Shown here piece by piece: positions 26,926-36,955 of a DNA stretch of 54,743 nucleotides. The translations under genes and the position numbers were made by a program. Numbering within the stretch: position 1 is the first letter of the stretch; every line of letters begins with the position of its first letter. Source of the stretch: Flavobacteriales bacterium (GTDB lineage Bacteria > Bacteroidota > Bacteroidia > Flavobacteriales_D > Crocinitomicaceae); contig CANJLG010000013.1 of NCBI GenBank assembly GCA_947475095.1, forward strand, positions 1 through 54,743. Direction: 5' to 3'. Below the pieces are notes generated by a model that had not been told where the DNA came from, searched no databases, and saw only the letters and a program-made list of their open reading frames with translations.

Positions 26926-28686
26926 TTATCTCTTAATAATTAGTTTTTGTGTATTGGTTTGTGCTCCTTCGGTCAAACTTACTAAGTAAACTCCGTTCAC
27001 TAAGTGTTGGCTGGAAACATTCAAATTTAATCCGGTCATCTCTGACGAATAAATCACTTTTCCCGATAAATCACTTACTGTAACTTGGCCATTGAAGGCT
27101 TCTTTTGTTTGGATAGTGAATTCGCCTGAGCTTGGATTAGGCGTGATCTGAAATGACGCTTCATCTTCGAGCTTATCAAGTCCTAACGATTGATCGAAGT
27201 TCATACGAACCATACAAGATGAGGAAGTGTAGTACCATGTTTGGTCTGTGTAGTCGAAATAAAATACGGTAGAAGCAGCTGCACCTCCAGATGTAGCGAT
27301 GACCAAATCGTTGGTGGCTCCGCCGTCACCATAAGAACCAACAACCACCAAATAAGATTCTCCAGCAAGTAAGGCTTGCGGCGATTGTAGGCCAAACGTG
27401 TGTTTTTGTCCTAAATCTCCGGCCATAATTATATATGGAAGAGATTCATCCATAAAGTCAAAGGCGCCTGTGCTTGGGTTTATTGAATACAACTTAGCGA
27501 AAATCTCTGCTCCTTCTACTGCGGTCAGACCGATGTACCCATCTATACCATAAAGTGTTGAATTGGTGAAAATATCATAAATAGGTCCTGCTTCAAATCC
27601 TTGACCTGTATTGAATATGCCGCCTAGAATAATGCCTTTATCGCGGGCATAAATGTTATCGTTAACAACCACATCGATATTGGGTTGGGTGTTATTACTT
27701 AAGTCAAGTTCTGTCTGCGAAGAAGAGGTTCCAAACTGTATCGAGTGACTTGCATTTACTGCTGCTGGTGTAAAGGTTGTAGTACACCAAAGTGTATCGC
27801 CTGAGGCTGCAGCAATAGGACTTGGAGAGGATAGTCCGGAGTATAAAGCATTAATGTTGGCAGTGAAAATAGCATCTGTAATATTTTGCACACCAATATT
27901 TTGAACAACACCACCAAAGTATATCGGTGCAACTTGGTTGTTTGGTATTTGATAATAGGCTAGTCTTTCACCGAAAGGTCCATCGGTTCCCCAGGTAATG
28001 GATTGTAGTTTTAAGTCGTATTGATCGGTTTCTATTATTTTGATGTCGTCAATGGCCCAATACCATCCCCAATTTCCTTGATAATTTAGTTGGACCATCA
28101 CGCTGGCTTGGCCTCCAGCTACACTTGAAATATTAATTGAAGCAATGTCGGGATTGGCTGAATTTTGTGCCGTTGGTTCTGTTCCATCTGTAATGATGAA
28201 GTCTGTCCAAGAGCTACCTCCGTCGTTGCTAATTCTTACAATTCGGGTGTCAAGGTAGGTTCTATACGACTGCTCGAATACCAAACTTACATTGGGATAG
28301 GCGCTACAATCGATCGTTCCTGTATAGGTCATGTTGGAATTTTGGGCGCCGTTTTGACCTTGGGCATCAGAATTGATAAACGCGAATCCGTTGTTTACTG
28401 TTGTGAATAAAGCGGGATTCAGACCGGTTACTGGAATGGTATCAGCCGCAGTGGTAATTTCCCAGTTCAGGTATGGAGTTGATGTATTATCATAGGTCCA
28501 CTCTGAATTATCTGAAAAGTCATTCTGCCAAATGGTAATTCCTTTTGGGGCCACTTTGTTAGTTTTGGCTGCAGTATATTCGAACTGCACACCTTTATTT
28601 TTCTTGGCTATGTCTGTCATTTTTCCTTGCGAAAAGCCAAAGGTCAGACACATAAGAAATGCCGTTAAAAAAGGTATATTTTTCAT
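26926..28686 (-). CDS. T9SS-sorted secreted protein, paralog A
   Basis: A 586-residue secreted protein: signal peptide 1-20 ending GFSQ; an N-terminal MAM/choice-of-anchor-like beta domain at about 48-220 (GITIWQNDFSDNSEW, WYWAIDDIKIIETDQYDL); a middle region with an Ig-like CARDB pattern; a second beta domain; and a T9SS type-A tail at about 510-586 (ITPNPSSGEFTIQT to TQKLIIKR). It shares order and many blocks with the gene at 28762-30546, so the two are tandem paralogs. The role is unknown; cell-surface adhesion or matrix is an inference from fold type. Confidence 0.8.
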   Translation of the reverse strand: MKNIPFLTAFLMCLTFGFSQGKMTDIAKKNKGVQFEYTAAKTNKVAPKGITIWQNDFSDNSEWTYDNTSTPYLNWEITTAADTIPVTGLNPALFTTVNNGFAFINSDAQGQNGAQNSNMTYTGTIDCSAYPNVSLVFEQSYRTYLDTRIVRISNDGGSSWTDFIITDGTEPTAQNSANPDIASINISSVAGGQASVMVQLNYQGNWGWYWAIDDIKIIETDQYDLKLQSITWGTDGPFGERLAYYQIPNNQVAPIYFGGVVQNIGVQNITDAIFTANINALYSGLSSPSPIAAASGDTLWCTTTFTPAAVNASHSIQFGTSSSQTELDLSNNTQPNIDVVVNDNIYARDKGIILGGIFNTGQGFEAGPIYDIFTNSTLYGIDGYIGLTAVEGAEIFAKLYSINPSTGAFDFMDESLPYIIMAGDLGQKHTFGLQSPQALLAGESYLVVVGSYGDGGATNDLVIATSGGAAASTVFYFDYTDQTWYYTSSSCMVRMNFDQSLGLDKLEDEASFQITPNPSSGEFTIQTKEAFNGQVTVSDLSGKVIYSSEMTGLNLNVSSQHLVNGVYLVSLTEGAQTNTQKLIIKR

Positions 28687-28707
28687 AATGTTTTTATTTT
28701 AGAAGTT

Positions 28708-28715
28708 TAAATATA
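28708..28715 (-). promoter_or_regulatory. Possible -7 box for paralog A (TATATTTA)
   Basis: Reverse-strand TATATTTA matches TAnnTTT with a final A. It would start transcription about 16 bases before the ATG, like the promoter of the paralog upstream. A terminator separates the two genes, so an own promoter is needed. Confidence 0.4.
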
Positions 28716-28716
28716 C

Positions 28717-28747
28717 AAAAAAAAGGGACCGAGGCCCCTTTTTTTAA
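28717..28747 (-). terminator. Terminator after T9SS paralog B
   Basis: AAAAGGG (28721-28727) pairs with CCCTTTT (28736-28742) around an eight-base loop. The reverse strand continues with eight T residues. It lies about 15 bases past the stop of paralog B. Confidence 0.8.
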
Positions 28748-28761
28748 TCAACTGATGATGA

Positions 28762-30546
28762 TTAGTTTTTTACGACCAACTTTTTAGTGACAGCAGAACC
28801 ATTTGAGCTTACTGTAACCATGTATAGTCCATTACCAAATTTCTGTGTATCAACAGAAATACTAGCAGCACCGTTTAATGCACTTAATGCTGTGTTGTAT
28901 ACTTCTTTTCCAGTTAAATCAATGATAGAAATAGAAACTTCAGCAGCACTGTTTCCAGTTAACTCGATTGTCGCATTTCCATTTGCAGGATTTGGACTTA
29001 CATTAAATGTATTAATCGTGTTATTCTCTGAAATTGAAGCATTCGAGAAGTTCATTCTCACCATTGGTGTTGAAGTGGTATAATACCAAGTACTGTTAGT
29101 CATATCATAGTAGTATGAAGTTTGCGCAGCAGAAACACCAGCAGTACCAACTACTAAGTCGTCTGTAGCACCACCGTCACCATTAGAGTACGCCACTACT
29201 AAGTAAGGCTCACCTGGATTAAGGGCAACAGCTCCTCCTGCCAAAGGCAATGTAACAAGAGCATCTATATCATTTCCTGTAACTACATAAGGGCTTGATT
29301 CGTCTACGAATACAAAATCCCCCGTTGCTGGGTCGATAGAATATAACTTAACAAACATTTCAGTTCCAGGGTTGGTGTTAGGGTGCAAATACACATCAAT
29401 TGCAGATAAATAATCAGCGCCGAAGATATCGAAGATATTTCCAACTTCAAATCCCATTCCTTGGTTGTAAGAACCACTAGCTAAGGTACCTAAATCTCTA
29501 GCGTAAATGTTATTGTTTACTCCAATAGTGGCCGCATTAGCGATGGTGTTATCCGCTGGGTTTGCATCCGTATTCGCGGATTGTACGCCACAACTAACAG
29601 TGTAATTTGTTACAGTTGCTGCAGGGGTAAAGGCTGCAGTACACTCTAAAGTATCAAATGTACCCGCAACGACTAGAGTGGGAGCAGATCCTGAAGTATA
29701 TGGTGTAGCTTGAACACCAAACTGAGCGGTCTGGTTAAGAGCACCGAAATTAGATATAACTCCACCAAAGTTGATTTCAGTAACTTGGGCTGTAGGAATT
29801 TTGTAGTAAGGCATACGCTCGCCCCAAGAACCTGTTGAACCCCAATAAACGCCCGTCACAGCTAAATCGTAATCATCTGGTTGCATAAGTTTCACATCGT
29901 CAACTGCCCAAAACCAGTCGTATTGACCAGTATATTTGAATCCAATTCTAACGCTATCTTGACCGCCTATTTGGCTAGAAAGATTAACTTGAACTGTTGC
30001 AGGATTAGTAGTATTGGTATTAACGGTCATGCCTGCATTTACTTCAACTTCTTGCCATGTTGTTCCACCGTTGGTCGAATAAACTACATAGGTGCTTTCA
30101 GCATACCTTCTGTGTGATTGTTGAAATACCATCACGACCAATGGCTCAGCACTTAAGTCTATGTTTTGGTTAAAAACAATCTGTGCATTTTGAGTGGCAG
30201 TAGCGCCAGCACCATCTGAATCGATCAAAGCGTAACCATTTGCAGCTGTTGTATGCGCTGCTGGAGCTAATGCCGTTACAGGAACAGCGCTCAAATTTGT
30301 TGTAACGGTCCAATCTCCAGCACTATGTGGTGGCGTTCCACTTGGAAAATTTGAATTCGACCATTGTGTTGGGTTCGAAAAATCATTTTGCCAAAGTGTA
30401 ATACCTTTGGGTTCAGCGATAACGCCATGGGGCGCTTTTTTGTCAAAAGAGACGGAATTTTTTGGAGCCATAGTTGCCGTATTTTTCTGACCAAAGGCCA
30501 TTCCAAATACCAACATGCCGCAAAAACTAAAGTAAATTTTTTTCAT
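28762..30546 (-). CDS. T9SS-sorted secreted protein, paralog B
   Basis: A 594-residue protein with signal peptide MKKIYFSFCGMLVFGMAFGQ, an anchor-like beta domain (GITLWQNDFSNPTQW, YDWFWAVDDVKLMQPDDYDL), central repeats, and a T9SS type-A tail (FNVSPNPANGNATIEL to VTKKLVVKN). Blocks such as LVVAYSNGDGGATDDLVVGT match paralog A (LVVVGSYGDGGATNDLVIAT). The start is ATG 30546; an upstream in-frame start would place the first codons before the transcription start. The perfect promoter at 30570-30600 and a strong terminator show it is a separate transcription unit. Confidence 0.82.
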   Translation of the reverse strand: MKKIYFSFCGMLVFGMAFGQKNTATMAPKNSVSFDKKAPHGVIAEPKGITLWQNDFSNPTQWSNSNFPSGTPPHSAGDWTVTTNLSAVPVTALAPAAHTTAANGYALIDSDGAGATATQNAQIVFNQNIDLSAEPLVVMVFQQSHRRYAESTYVVYSTNGGTTWQEVEVNAGMTVNTNTTNPATVQVNLSSQIGGQDSVRIGFKYTGQYDWFWAVDDVKLMQPDDYDLAVTGVYWGSTGSWGERMPYYKIPTAQVTEINFGGVISNFGALNQTAQFGVQATPYTSGSAPTLVVAGTFDTLECTAAFTPAATVTNYTVSCGVQSANTDANPADNTIANAATIGVNNNIYARDLGTLASGSYNQGMGFEVGNIFDIFGADYLSAIDVYLHPNTNPGTEMFVKLYSIDPATGDFVFVDESSPYVVTGNDIDALVTLPLAGGAVALNPGEPYLVVAYSNGDGGATDDLVVGTAGVSAAQTSYYYDMTNSTWYYTTSTPMVRMNFSNASISENNTINTFNVSPNPANGNATIELTGNSAAEVSISIIDLTGKEVYNTALSALNGAASISVDTQKFGNGLYMVTVSSNGSAVTKKLVVKN

Positions 30547-30569
30547 CTTAGATTTTTTTAAGGTTTGGA

Positions 30570-30600
30570 CAAATTTAATAGAATAATAACAATATACAAA
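30570..30600 (-). promoter_or_regulatory. Promoter of T9SS paralog B (TTTG-N19-TAAATTTG)
   Basis: Reverse-strand TTTG (complement of 30597-30600), exactly 19 bases, then TAAATTTG (complement of 30570-30577). Transcription should start near 30564, about 18 bases before the ATG at 30546. Confidence 0.78.
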
Positions 30601-30634
30601 CACTTTATCTAAAATTAATTAGGATTAAAAGGTG

Positions 30635-31600
30635 CTAATATTCCCTGTTAAATAAATAATCAGAAAGGGACACCAAAAGGGATTTGTTTTGAGAATAATC
30701 AATCGTTTCAAGTGCTTCCATTGCCTTTAAATAATAGATTTCTTTTTGTTTATGACAATGTTCATAGACCCCCAAATTTTCAAAGATATGGCGTGCCAAT
30801 AAAATCTTTGTCGAATGGTCTTTTTCTGCATACATTTCGGTTAATCGATGTTTATTTGGTTCATCTGCAAGTTCATCCGCAAGAATGCACAATAAGGTTT
30901 TTTTATTCGCAATGATGTCCCCACCAATTTGTTTACCTACTTGTTCTTGTTCACCATATAAATCTAATAAATCATCTTGAATTTGAAAGGCGATGCCCAG
31001 GTTGATTCCATATTGGTATATGAGCGCTTGATTATGTTTTGAAGCGCCAGCGATAATGGCACCAAATTGAAGGGCGCATCCTAGTAGAACAGATGTTTTT
31101 AAGCGAATCATTTCGATGTATTCTTCCGTGCTTACTGCTGCTTGCTGTTCAAAATCCATATCCATCTGCTGACCTTCACATACTTCAATAGCCGTCTTAT
31201 TAAACAAGTTTATTAAATCGTAGAGTTGTTCTTGCGATTGTTTCGCAAGTTGCTGGTATGCCTTCACAAATAATACATCGCCTGAAAGTATGGCAATGTT
31301 GGTGTTCCATTTTTCGTGAATCGTTGCTTTACCTCTTCGAATGGGAGCCACATCCATGATATCATCATGCATTAAACTGAAATTGTGAAATAATTCAACA
31401 GCAATAGCAGCTGGTAATGCATTCTCTTTCGTTTCGCCAAAATATTCAGCCGCTAACAAGGTTAAAATAGGACGTATTCTTTTCCCCCCAATTTTCATGA
31501 AATAATGAATCGGATCGTATAAGTTTTTGGGAGATGATGGTAGGTCGAGTTGATTTAGTTCCGTTTCTATGAAACTAAGGTAGGTCTCAAGTTGTTTCAT
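30635..31600 (-). CDS. Polyprenyl (isoprenyl) diphosphate synthase
   Basis: A trans-prenyltransferase of 321 residues that extends allylic diphosphates with isopentenyl diphosphate. It has the first aspartate-rich motif in [20 protein letters not shown] (about 77-96), the second in [19 protein letters not shown], and [15 protein letters not shown] at the start. Product chain length cannot be fixed; the residues before the first Asp motif (HNFSL) fit short- to medium-chain enzymes. Start overlaps rfbA by 4 bases (ATGA). Confidence 0.92.
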   Translation of the reverse strand: MKQLETYLSFIETELNQLDLPSSPKNLYDPIHYFMKIGGKRIRPILTLLAAEYFGETKENALPAAIAVELFHNFSLMHDDIMDVAPIRRGKATIHEKWNTNIAILSGDVLFVKAYQQLAKQSQEQLYDLINLFNKTAIEVCEGQQMDMDFEQQAAVSTEEYIEMIRLKTSVLLGCALQFGAIIAGASKHNQALIYQYGINLGIAFQIQDDLLDLYGEQEQVGKQIGGDIIANKKTLLCILADELADEPNKHRLTEMYAEKDHSTKILLARHIFENLGVYEHCHKQKEIYYLKAMEALETIDYSQNKSLLVSLSDYLFNREY

Positions 31601-32463
31601 TTTCGCTTTATCAAATTGAGTAGGTAATTCCCATAGCCGCTCTTTAGCAGGGCTTGGGCAATTTCTTTAAGTTCCTCTTTACTAATGAATCCATTCCGAT
31701 AGGCAACTTCTTCAATGCATCCGATTTTTAATCCTTGTCTTTCTTCAATTACTTGAACAAATTGTCCGGCTTGCATAAGCGAATGGAATGTGCCAGTATC
31801 TAGCCATGCTGTTCCTCGATCTAATCGGGCAACTTTTAATTTTCCTAATGCTAGATAAGCGGCATTGATATCAGTGATTTCGTATTCTCCTCTGATGGAA
31901 GGCTTAAGATTTTTCGCAATATCAATAACAGTATTGTCATAAAAATAAAGTCCGGGTACTGCAAAATTCGATTTTGGTTTCTTGGGCTTTTCCTCAATAG
32001 AAATGGCATTCATCTCAGCATCAAATTCAACTACACCATAGCGCTCAGGATCACTTACGTGATAAGCATATACAACTCCGCCCTCAGGATCGTTATTTTC
32101 TTTTAGCAAAGTATCCATTCCTACACCGTAAAAGATATTGTCTCCAAGAATTAAAGCCACCTTATCTTTTCCAATAAATTTTTCACCAATTACAAATGCT
32201 TGCGCTAAACCATTTGGCACTTCTTGCACAGCATATGAAAATTTACATCCCAAGGATTTTCCATTGCCTAAGAGTTTCTTAAAGTTCGGTAAATCATGGG
32301 GTGTTGAAATGATTAAAATTTCTCTAATTCCCGCGCTCATCAGAATGGATAGCGGATAATAAATCATTGGTTTATCGTATACCGGCATTAGCTGCTTACT
32401 CACTGCTAAGGTAATTGGATGTAACCTAGTGCCAGAACCTCCGGCTAAAATAATACCTTTCAT
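31597..32463 (-). CDS. rfbA: Glucose-1-phosphate thymidylyltransferase
   Basis: RfbA makes dTDP-glucose, the first step to dTDP-L-rhamnose and other dTDP-sugars. The 288-residue protein has the nucleotidyl-binding start [62 protein letters not shown] and [15 protein letters not shown]. Length matches RmlA. No rfbB, C or D is adjacent, so its products enter a pathway encoded elsewhere. It follows the GLPGLI gene by 30 bases. Confidence 0.96.
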   Translation of the reverse strand: MKGIILAGGSGTRLHPITLAVSKQLMPVYDKPMIYYPLSILMSAGIREILIISTPHDLPNFKKLLGNGKSLGCKFSYAVQEVPNGLAQAFVIGEKFIGKDKVALILGDNIFYGVGMDTLLKENNDPEGGVVYAYHVSDPERYGVVEFDAEMNAISIEEKPKKPKSNFAVPGLYFYDNTVIDIAKNLKPSIRGEYEITDINAAYLALGKLKVARLDRGTAWLDTGTFHSLMQAGQFVQVIEERQGLKIGCIEEVAYRNGFISKEELKEIAQALLKSGYGNYLLNLIKRK

Positions 32464-32493
32464 CTGTCTATTTTAAACGTAACTACAAAGCGT

Positions 32494-33231
32494 TTACAAC
32501 CATCGAAACAAATCGCCAAAAAGTCTTTTTCCCCAGGGCGTATTGCCATATTCTTTTTCAATTTTCGCTCTAAATTCTGACATCGTGTAATATTTATTTT
32601 TTCCTGGATCAATTGTAAAGGTTTCTGCGGGAACACTCTGTAGTATTTCCACTTTTTTAGCGAAATAAATAATTCCGCCATCTTCCGTTGCAATACCCAT
32701 AATTAGTCCTGGCAATCCACAAAATCCTTCCGGACCAACGGATGGAGTAATTGAAGTTGTATACCATGCATAAATACGTGTCGAATCATTTTTTTGGTAA
32801 ACGGCTTTTCGACAATTATATCCGTTTATAACTCGTTTGTTATCGGTGATTTTCCATGGCCTAGCGGGCAAAGAGTCTCTGATATAAATATCTTGACCAA
32901 AAATGGAAAGGATAGAAACTTGTTTTTCTTGATTTAAAAATTGATAATATTGATTTTTAGTAGTCATCCAAGCCATTTCATCAACGGTATTAGTCGGCAC
33001 GGGTTTAAAATAAGAAATGCTATCGTTAAAAGTCAAGGTAAATTCCTCGTTTTTTATCTTATTGTCCTCGTTGACAAATCGTTTCATCCTAGGATCGTTA
33101 TACCGTTTCATTAAATTGGTTCTTCTTTCGTAGGTAATTTTTCCTGTGGTATTTACTTGTGCCCATGAACTAACATGAAACAGACATAAAACCAAGAAAA
33201 CTAATTGCTTAATGCCAGCCGGTGAAATCAT
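32494..33231 (-). CDS. GLPGLI family protein
   Basis: A 245-residue exported protein with a signal peptide (about 1-25, ending SSWAQ) and the namesake block EGFCGLPGLIMGIATEDGG (about 170-188). The family is restricted mainly to Bacteroidota and usually sits next to a TonB-dependent receptor, as here; the function is not known, and metal or peptide handling is only a proposal. Its start overlaps the end of the receptor gene by 23 bases, so translation is probably coupled. Confidence 0.9.
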   Translation of the reverse strand: MISPAGIKQLVFLVLCLFHVSSWAQVNTTGKITYERRTNLMKRYNDPRMKRFVNEDNKIKNEEFTLTFNDSISYFKPVPTNTVDEMAWMTTKNQYYQFLNQEKQVSILSIFGQDIYIRDSLPARPWKITDNKRVINGYNCRKAVYQKNDSTRIYAWYTTSITPSVGPEGFCGLPGLIMGIATEDGGIIYFAKKVEILQSVPAETFTIDPGKNKYYTMSEFRAKIEKEYGNTPWGKRLFGDLFRWL

Positions 33232-35944
33232 CTTCTTTCGTTTTATTGTTATTGAATTTATACGTTAGTTTCATCAGGAAATACCGCGATATAATTTTAG
33301 TAAAGTTATCGGTAATGATGTTGCCATTTAATTGTCGTTGAACCGTTAGGTTTTGGTTGAGTATATCATTGGCTTGTAAAGAAAGAATGGTATTTTGTCT
33401 AGCACCAAATTCTTTCTTTATCTCGGCATTTAAGATAAATAGGTTTTTATTATAGCCATTCGCGCGTTGAGAATTAATCGAATATTCAGCATCAAATTCA
33501 ACAATAATGTGCGCTGGTAAAGTCCATTTGAAATCTATAGCATAATTTTGAGCGGAGTAGGGTAAATTTGAAGACGCTGATAAGGAACTGACAGGATTGT
33601 TATAACTGTATGATTGGCTTATTTCAATTTCAAGGGAATCTAGTTGAAATTCTATACTTAAACCACCACTCAAAGCGGTATTCTTGGTAATATTTTGTTG
33701 GCTATTTATAAAGTTTGAATATTTCGTATACGATGCATTTACATTTGGTGAGAATTCTATTTTTCGATTTAAAATAGGAAATCCAACTCCTGCAAATACG
33801 TTAGCAAATAAATTACCATCGACATTTTCTGTTTTAGAAGTTTGCCGTCCAAAACTATCAAAGTTAGTCGAATTAGCAAAGGCATTATTCGTCAAGGTGG
33901 CATTAGCACCCGACCAAATGTATTTCCCTGTCATCGCTTGCCAGGAATTAAAATTAATGCGTAGGTTGTGAACGTAATTAGGTTTTAGATCGGGGTTACC
34001 CACTTTAATCCTGTTGGGATTACTGTTATCTTGAACCGGTTGAAGGTCTGAAATGCTAGGTTGTGAGGAGTTGGTGGTATAAAAAATACCTAGTCGCTTA
34101 CTCATGCTTGGCTTAAATTGATAGCTAAATCGAGGAAGGAAATTATAGATTTGCTGATTGATGCTTGTATCGCTCACTAAATTATTATTGTTAATCGAAA
34201 TCGATCGAAAACCAAGGCCGCCAATAATGGTTTGGATATTGGTCTCATAAATAAGTAATGCTGTTCCTCTGTGTTGCAAGCGGTTGTTGTCAAATTGATT
34301 ACTTAGAAACGCAACGTTTTCTGTGTAAGAACTATCATTGCCTCTATTAAATGTCTGCTTGTCTTGTTTCGAGGTGCCATATTCAAACAAATATTCTACT
34401 TGTCCTTTCCAGTTTTTGTTGAATGGCTCTGTGTAGGTTAAAAAACTGTAATGGCTGATACTTGAATTATCATTTATCTTTTTCTGGTCAACGGAATCGA
34501 TAGATTGGGTAATCAGTTTTCCATCTGTTTTGTTGTCAATAAGTTGTGTAACGTATTTGAACTCTAGCATTCTTCGGGGCAATCGGAATTTTCTACCGAT
34601 TGTTACTTCATTTCGAAAATTAATTCCTTTTGATTCATTAACATTTTGAATCAAGGTTTCAAAGGTTGGTGCAAAGTCTTCACTTAGAAATTTAGCTGAA
34701 CTGGTATTGTCTGTATTCGCAATATCAAAGGAAACACTTGGCTTAATTTCAAAAGTGGTTAGGGAATCTAAATTACTACTGATGTTAAAATTAACCTTGT
34801 GCGATTGGTTTTCAGAAATATTATTGCTTGAATCTCTCGTGTAATAGCTTGAATCTGCCAAAAAATACTGCGACAAACTATTTTCAACCGCCCTTAGTTT
34901 GTTATTGTAATAAGAGTAATTAAAGCCAACTTTTCCTGTTTTACCAAAACGATCTGAATAGTATATGCCTGCTTTTAATGTCTGTGGAACTCCTCCGGTT
35001 AATTTTTGAGCACTTTGGTCCCACATGCTCATCCCGCTGCTTTCTCGCTCATTTTCTAAGCCGAATTTGTTCATATCTCCCCATCCAAAATTAGATCTAG
35101 GTGTATTAGAACTTAGAACGAAAACAGAAATCTTTCGTTTTTTATCAAATTTATTAAAGAGCAACTCCCCTTCATAAAAGCCATTCTCACTGATTAATCC
35201 AAAATCTGATGCGCCAGAAACTTTTCCAAAATAGCCCCGTTTAGCTGCATCTTTTAATTTTAGATCCAAGACTTGAATTTTTTCATCATCACCTAAAGCG
35301 GCATCTTCGTTTTTCTTTTCATAGATCTCGACAGATTCCACTCCTTTAGCGGCTAAGTTCTTGGTTGCAATGGTAGGATCTGAACCAAAAAATTCGTCTC
35401 CATCAACGAGTACTTGACTGATTTCTCTTCCTTGAGAAGTAATTTTTCCGTCTTTATCAATTTTTATTCCTGGTAATTTCTTTAACAAATCTTCTACTAC
35501 GGCATTTTCACCAACTTTAAATGAATCAGCGACATATACTAGGGTATCACCTCGATAATAAATCGGATTTTTATTGGCATAAATCATTATCTCATCAAAT
35601 TCTTGCACTTTAGTTCCTAACTTAATGGAGTTAACATTTAAAAGCGCATTTTCGATATTTCCAAAAATATAAATCATTTTGGTTTCAAAACTGGGATGCT
35701 CAATGTATAAGGTAAACGTGTCGATCTCAAATCCTTTGAGTTCGAATTTCCCTTCTAGATTAGAGTGGGTATAACTCAGTAATAGGGAGTCCTTAATTCT
35801 GACTGCGGTAATGGTTGCATTATTGACAGGTTTTGATCCCGTAGAATCATAAATTGCTCCGTTTATTTTCATGGCTTGCCCAAGAATCAGATTGCTGAGG
35901 GAGAGAAAAATGAATGAGAGCGTAAGGAAAAGGAGATTTTTCAT
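33209..35944 (-). CDS. TonB-dependent receptor, outer-membrane beta-barrel type
   Basis: A 911-residue outer-membrane protein: signal peptide (1-22), a carboxypeptidase-regulatory-like domain at about 25-105 (INGAIYDSTGSKPVNNATIT), a plug domain with VVEDLLKKLPGIKIDKDGKI and SQVLVDGDEFFGSDP at about 145-200, then a long barrel rich in aromatic strands. The lack of a classical SusC C-terminus and the pairing with GLPGLI point to the non-Sus receptor group. The ligand is unknown. It leads an operon with the GLPGLI gene and perhaps rfbA and the polyprenyl synthase. Confidence 0.88.
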   Translation of the reverse strand: MKNLLFLTLSFIFLSLSNLILGQAMKINGAIYDSTGSKPVNNATITAVRIKDSLLLSYTHSNLEGKFELKGFEIDTFTLYIEHPSFETKMIYIFGNIENALLNVNSIKLGTKVQEFDEIMIYANKNPIYYRGDTLVYVADSFKVGENAVVEDLLKKLPGIKIDKDGKITSQGREISQVLVDGDEFFGSDPTIATKNLAAKGVESVEIYEKKNEDAALGDDEKIQVLDLKLKDAAKRGYFGKVSGASDFGLISENGFYEGELLFNKFDKKRKISVFVLSSNTPRSNFGWGDMNKFGLENERESSGMSMWDQSAQKLTGGVPQTLKAGIYYSDRFGKTGKVGFNYSYYNNKLRAVENSLSQYFLADSSYYTRDSSNNISENQSHKVNFNISSNLDSLTTFEIKPSVSFDIANTDNTSSAKFLSEDFAPTFETLIQNVNESKGINFRNEVTIGRKFRLPRRMLEFKYVTQLIDNKTDGKLITQSIDSVDQKKINDNSSISHYSFLTYTEPFNKNWKGQVEYLFEYGTSKQDKQTFNRGNDSSYTENVAFLSNQFDNNRLQHRGTALLIYETNIQTIIGGLGFRSISINNNNLVSDTSINQQIYNFLPRFSYQFKPSMSKRLGIFYTTNSSQPSISDLQPVQDNSNPNRIKVGNPDLKPNYVHNLRINFNSWQAMTGKYIWSGANATLTNNAFANSTNFDSFGRQTSKTENVDGNLFANVFAGVGFPILNRKIEFSPNVNASYTKYSNFINSQQNITKNTALSGGLSIEFQLDSLEIEISQSYSYNNPVSSLSASSNLPYSAQNYAIDFKWTLPAHIIVEFDAEYSINSQRANGYNKNLFILNAEIKKEFGARQNTILSLQANDILNQNLTVQRQLNGNIITDNFTKIISRYFLMKLTYKFNNNKTKEDDFTGWH

Positions 35945-35968
35945 AACGTTTGTTAGCTTAAAAGTCGT

Positions 35969-35976
35969 TAAAGGTA
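35969..35976 (-). promoter_or_regulatory. Possible -7 box for the TonB receptor gene (TACCTTTA)
   Basis: Reverse-strand TACCTTTA matches TAnnTTT with a final A and would start transcription about 19 bases before the ATG. No -33 TTTG is visible. Confidence 0.35.
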
Positions 35977-35994
35977 CGAAAAATCAAAGAATGA

Positions 35995-36798
35995 TTACTC
36001 TTCTATGATTTCCAAACTTTCTAGGCCTTGCGCTTCAAATCCTTTTGCTAAAATCACCGTACTAAATTGAACTTTTAGTAATTTATCAAGGTACTTCTTT
36101 TCATCATTTATCAGCATGTTGATGGTGCTATTTTCTTCATCTTTAAGGATTAGGGCAGAATTATACCCTCCGCTCCCTTTGGAACCAACTATGATGTATT
36201 TTTGATCTAAGAAGCCTTTAAAGCGCGTTTCAAAAGGTCCTTTTTGGTTGAGTATTTCTATGGCAGTATTTAATGGAACAGCTGTTTTTTTGGCTTTTAT
36301 GAAATGAGCAGTGTTGATGCTTTCTTCGCTTTCCGCGATTCTTTTTGCACTAAATACAACGCGTTCGTTTTGGTCGTAATATGATTTTGTTTCCGTGACG
36401 CTACTTGTTCCTTTGCTTGCATTTACAATTCTTTCAATCGTGCAAACAAGTTTTCGATTCTTGAAATAAAAGTGCCTTGTTATTTTTTCTCCTTCACTAT
36501 TTTTAGTGTTTTCATGTGTTAGTTTTTGTGGCTCCCCTGATGCGTTTACGAGGCCTTTCAGTTCATGACCTTCGTTTGAATTGTTGTAGTCAAGACTATT
36601 GAATTCAGTTAAATTTGAATCATTTTCAATGGATTGAATGGTGTTTTCAAATACTGCTTCATTTTCATATAAAACAGCTTGCTTTTGATTGATTGGTTTC
36701 CCAGTTTTTGGATCTAATAATGATTCTGACCTAGAGTTACATGATGACAAGGTTAGAGCAGCAGCAGAAACAATAATTATGAGTGTTTTTATTCGCAT
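35995..36798 (-). CDS. Hypothetical lipoprotein
   Basis: A 267-residue protein with a lipoprotein signal (ALTLSSC, Cys20). No family recognised. The N-terminal third is polar and helical; residues about 85-150 form a beta-rich stretch with repeated Lys/Arg (KITRHFYFKNRKLVCTIERI, TKSYYDQNERVVFSAKRI), and about 195-240 a second one with YIIVGSKGSGGYNSALILKD. No nearby gene suggests a role. It diverges from ruvX. Confidence 0.68.
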   Translation of the reverse strand: MRIKTLIIIVSAAALTLSSCNSRSESLLDPKTGKPINQKQAVLYENEAVFENTIQSIENDSNLTEFNSLDYNNSNEGHELKGLVNASGEPQKLTHENTKNSEGEKITRHFYFKNRKLVCTIERIVNASKGTSSVTETKSYYDQNERVVFSAKRIAESEESINTAHFIKAKKTAVPLNTAIEILNQKGPFETRFKGFLDQKYIIVGSKGSGGYNSALILKDEENSTINMLINDEKKYLDKLLKVQFSTVILAKGFEAQGLESLEIIEE

Positions 36799-36847
36799 CT
36801 TAGTTTATTATTAAGTCAATACGGTTATTAAGTTCTTTATTCTAGTA

Positions 36848-36855
36848 CAAAAATA
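36848..36855 (-). promoter_or_regulatory. Possible -7 box for the hypothetical lipoprotein gene (TATTTTTG)
   Basis: Reverse-strand TATTTTTG matches TAnnTTTG and would start transcription about 44 bases before the gene. A second match (TACTTTTG at 36889-36896) lies further upstream; which is used is not clear. Confidence 0.38.
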
Positions 36856-36921
36856 AAGTTAATTTTAGTGTTTTAATCTTTCTTTTGTCAAAAGTAACAC
36901 CCTTCTTAACTATAAAATAGC

Positions 36922-36951
36922 TTGCGACCTATTAAACATTAAGTATTTTTG
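36922..36951 (+). promoter_or_regulatory. ruvX promoter (TTG-N19-TATTTTTG), leaderless
   Basis: TTG at 36922-36924, exactly 19 bases, then TATTTTTG at 36944-36951. The ATG follows after four bases (TAAA), at or within two bases of the expected transcription start. Confidence 0.7.
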
Positions 36952-36955
36952 TAAA

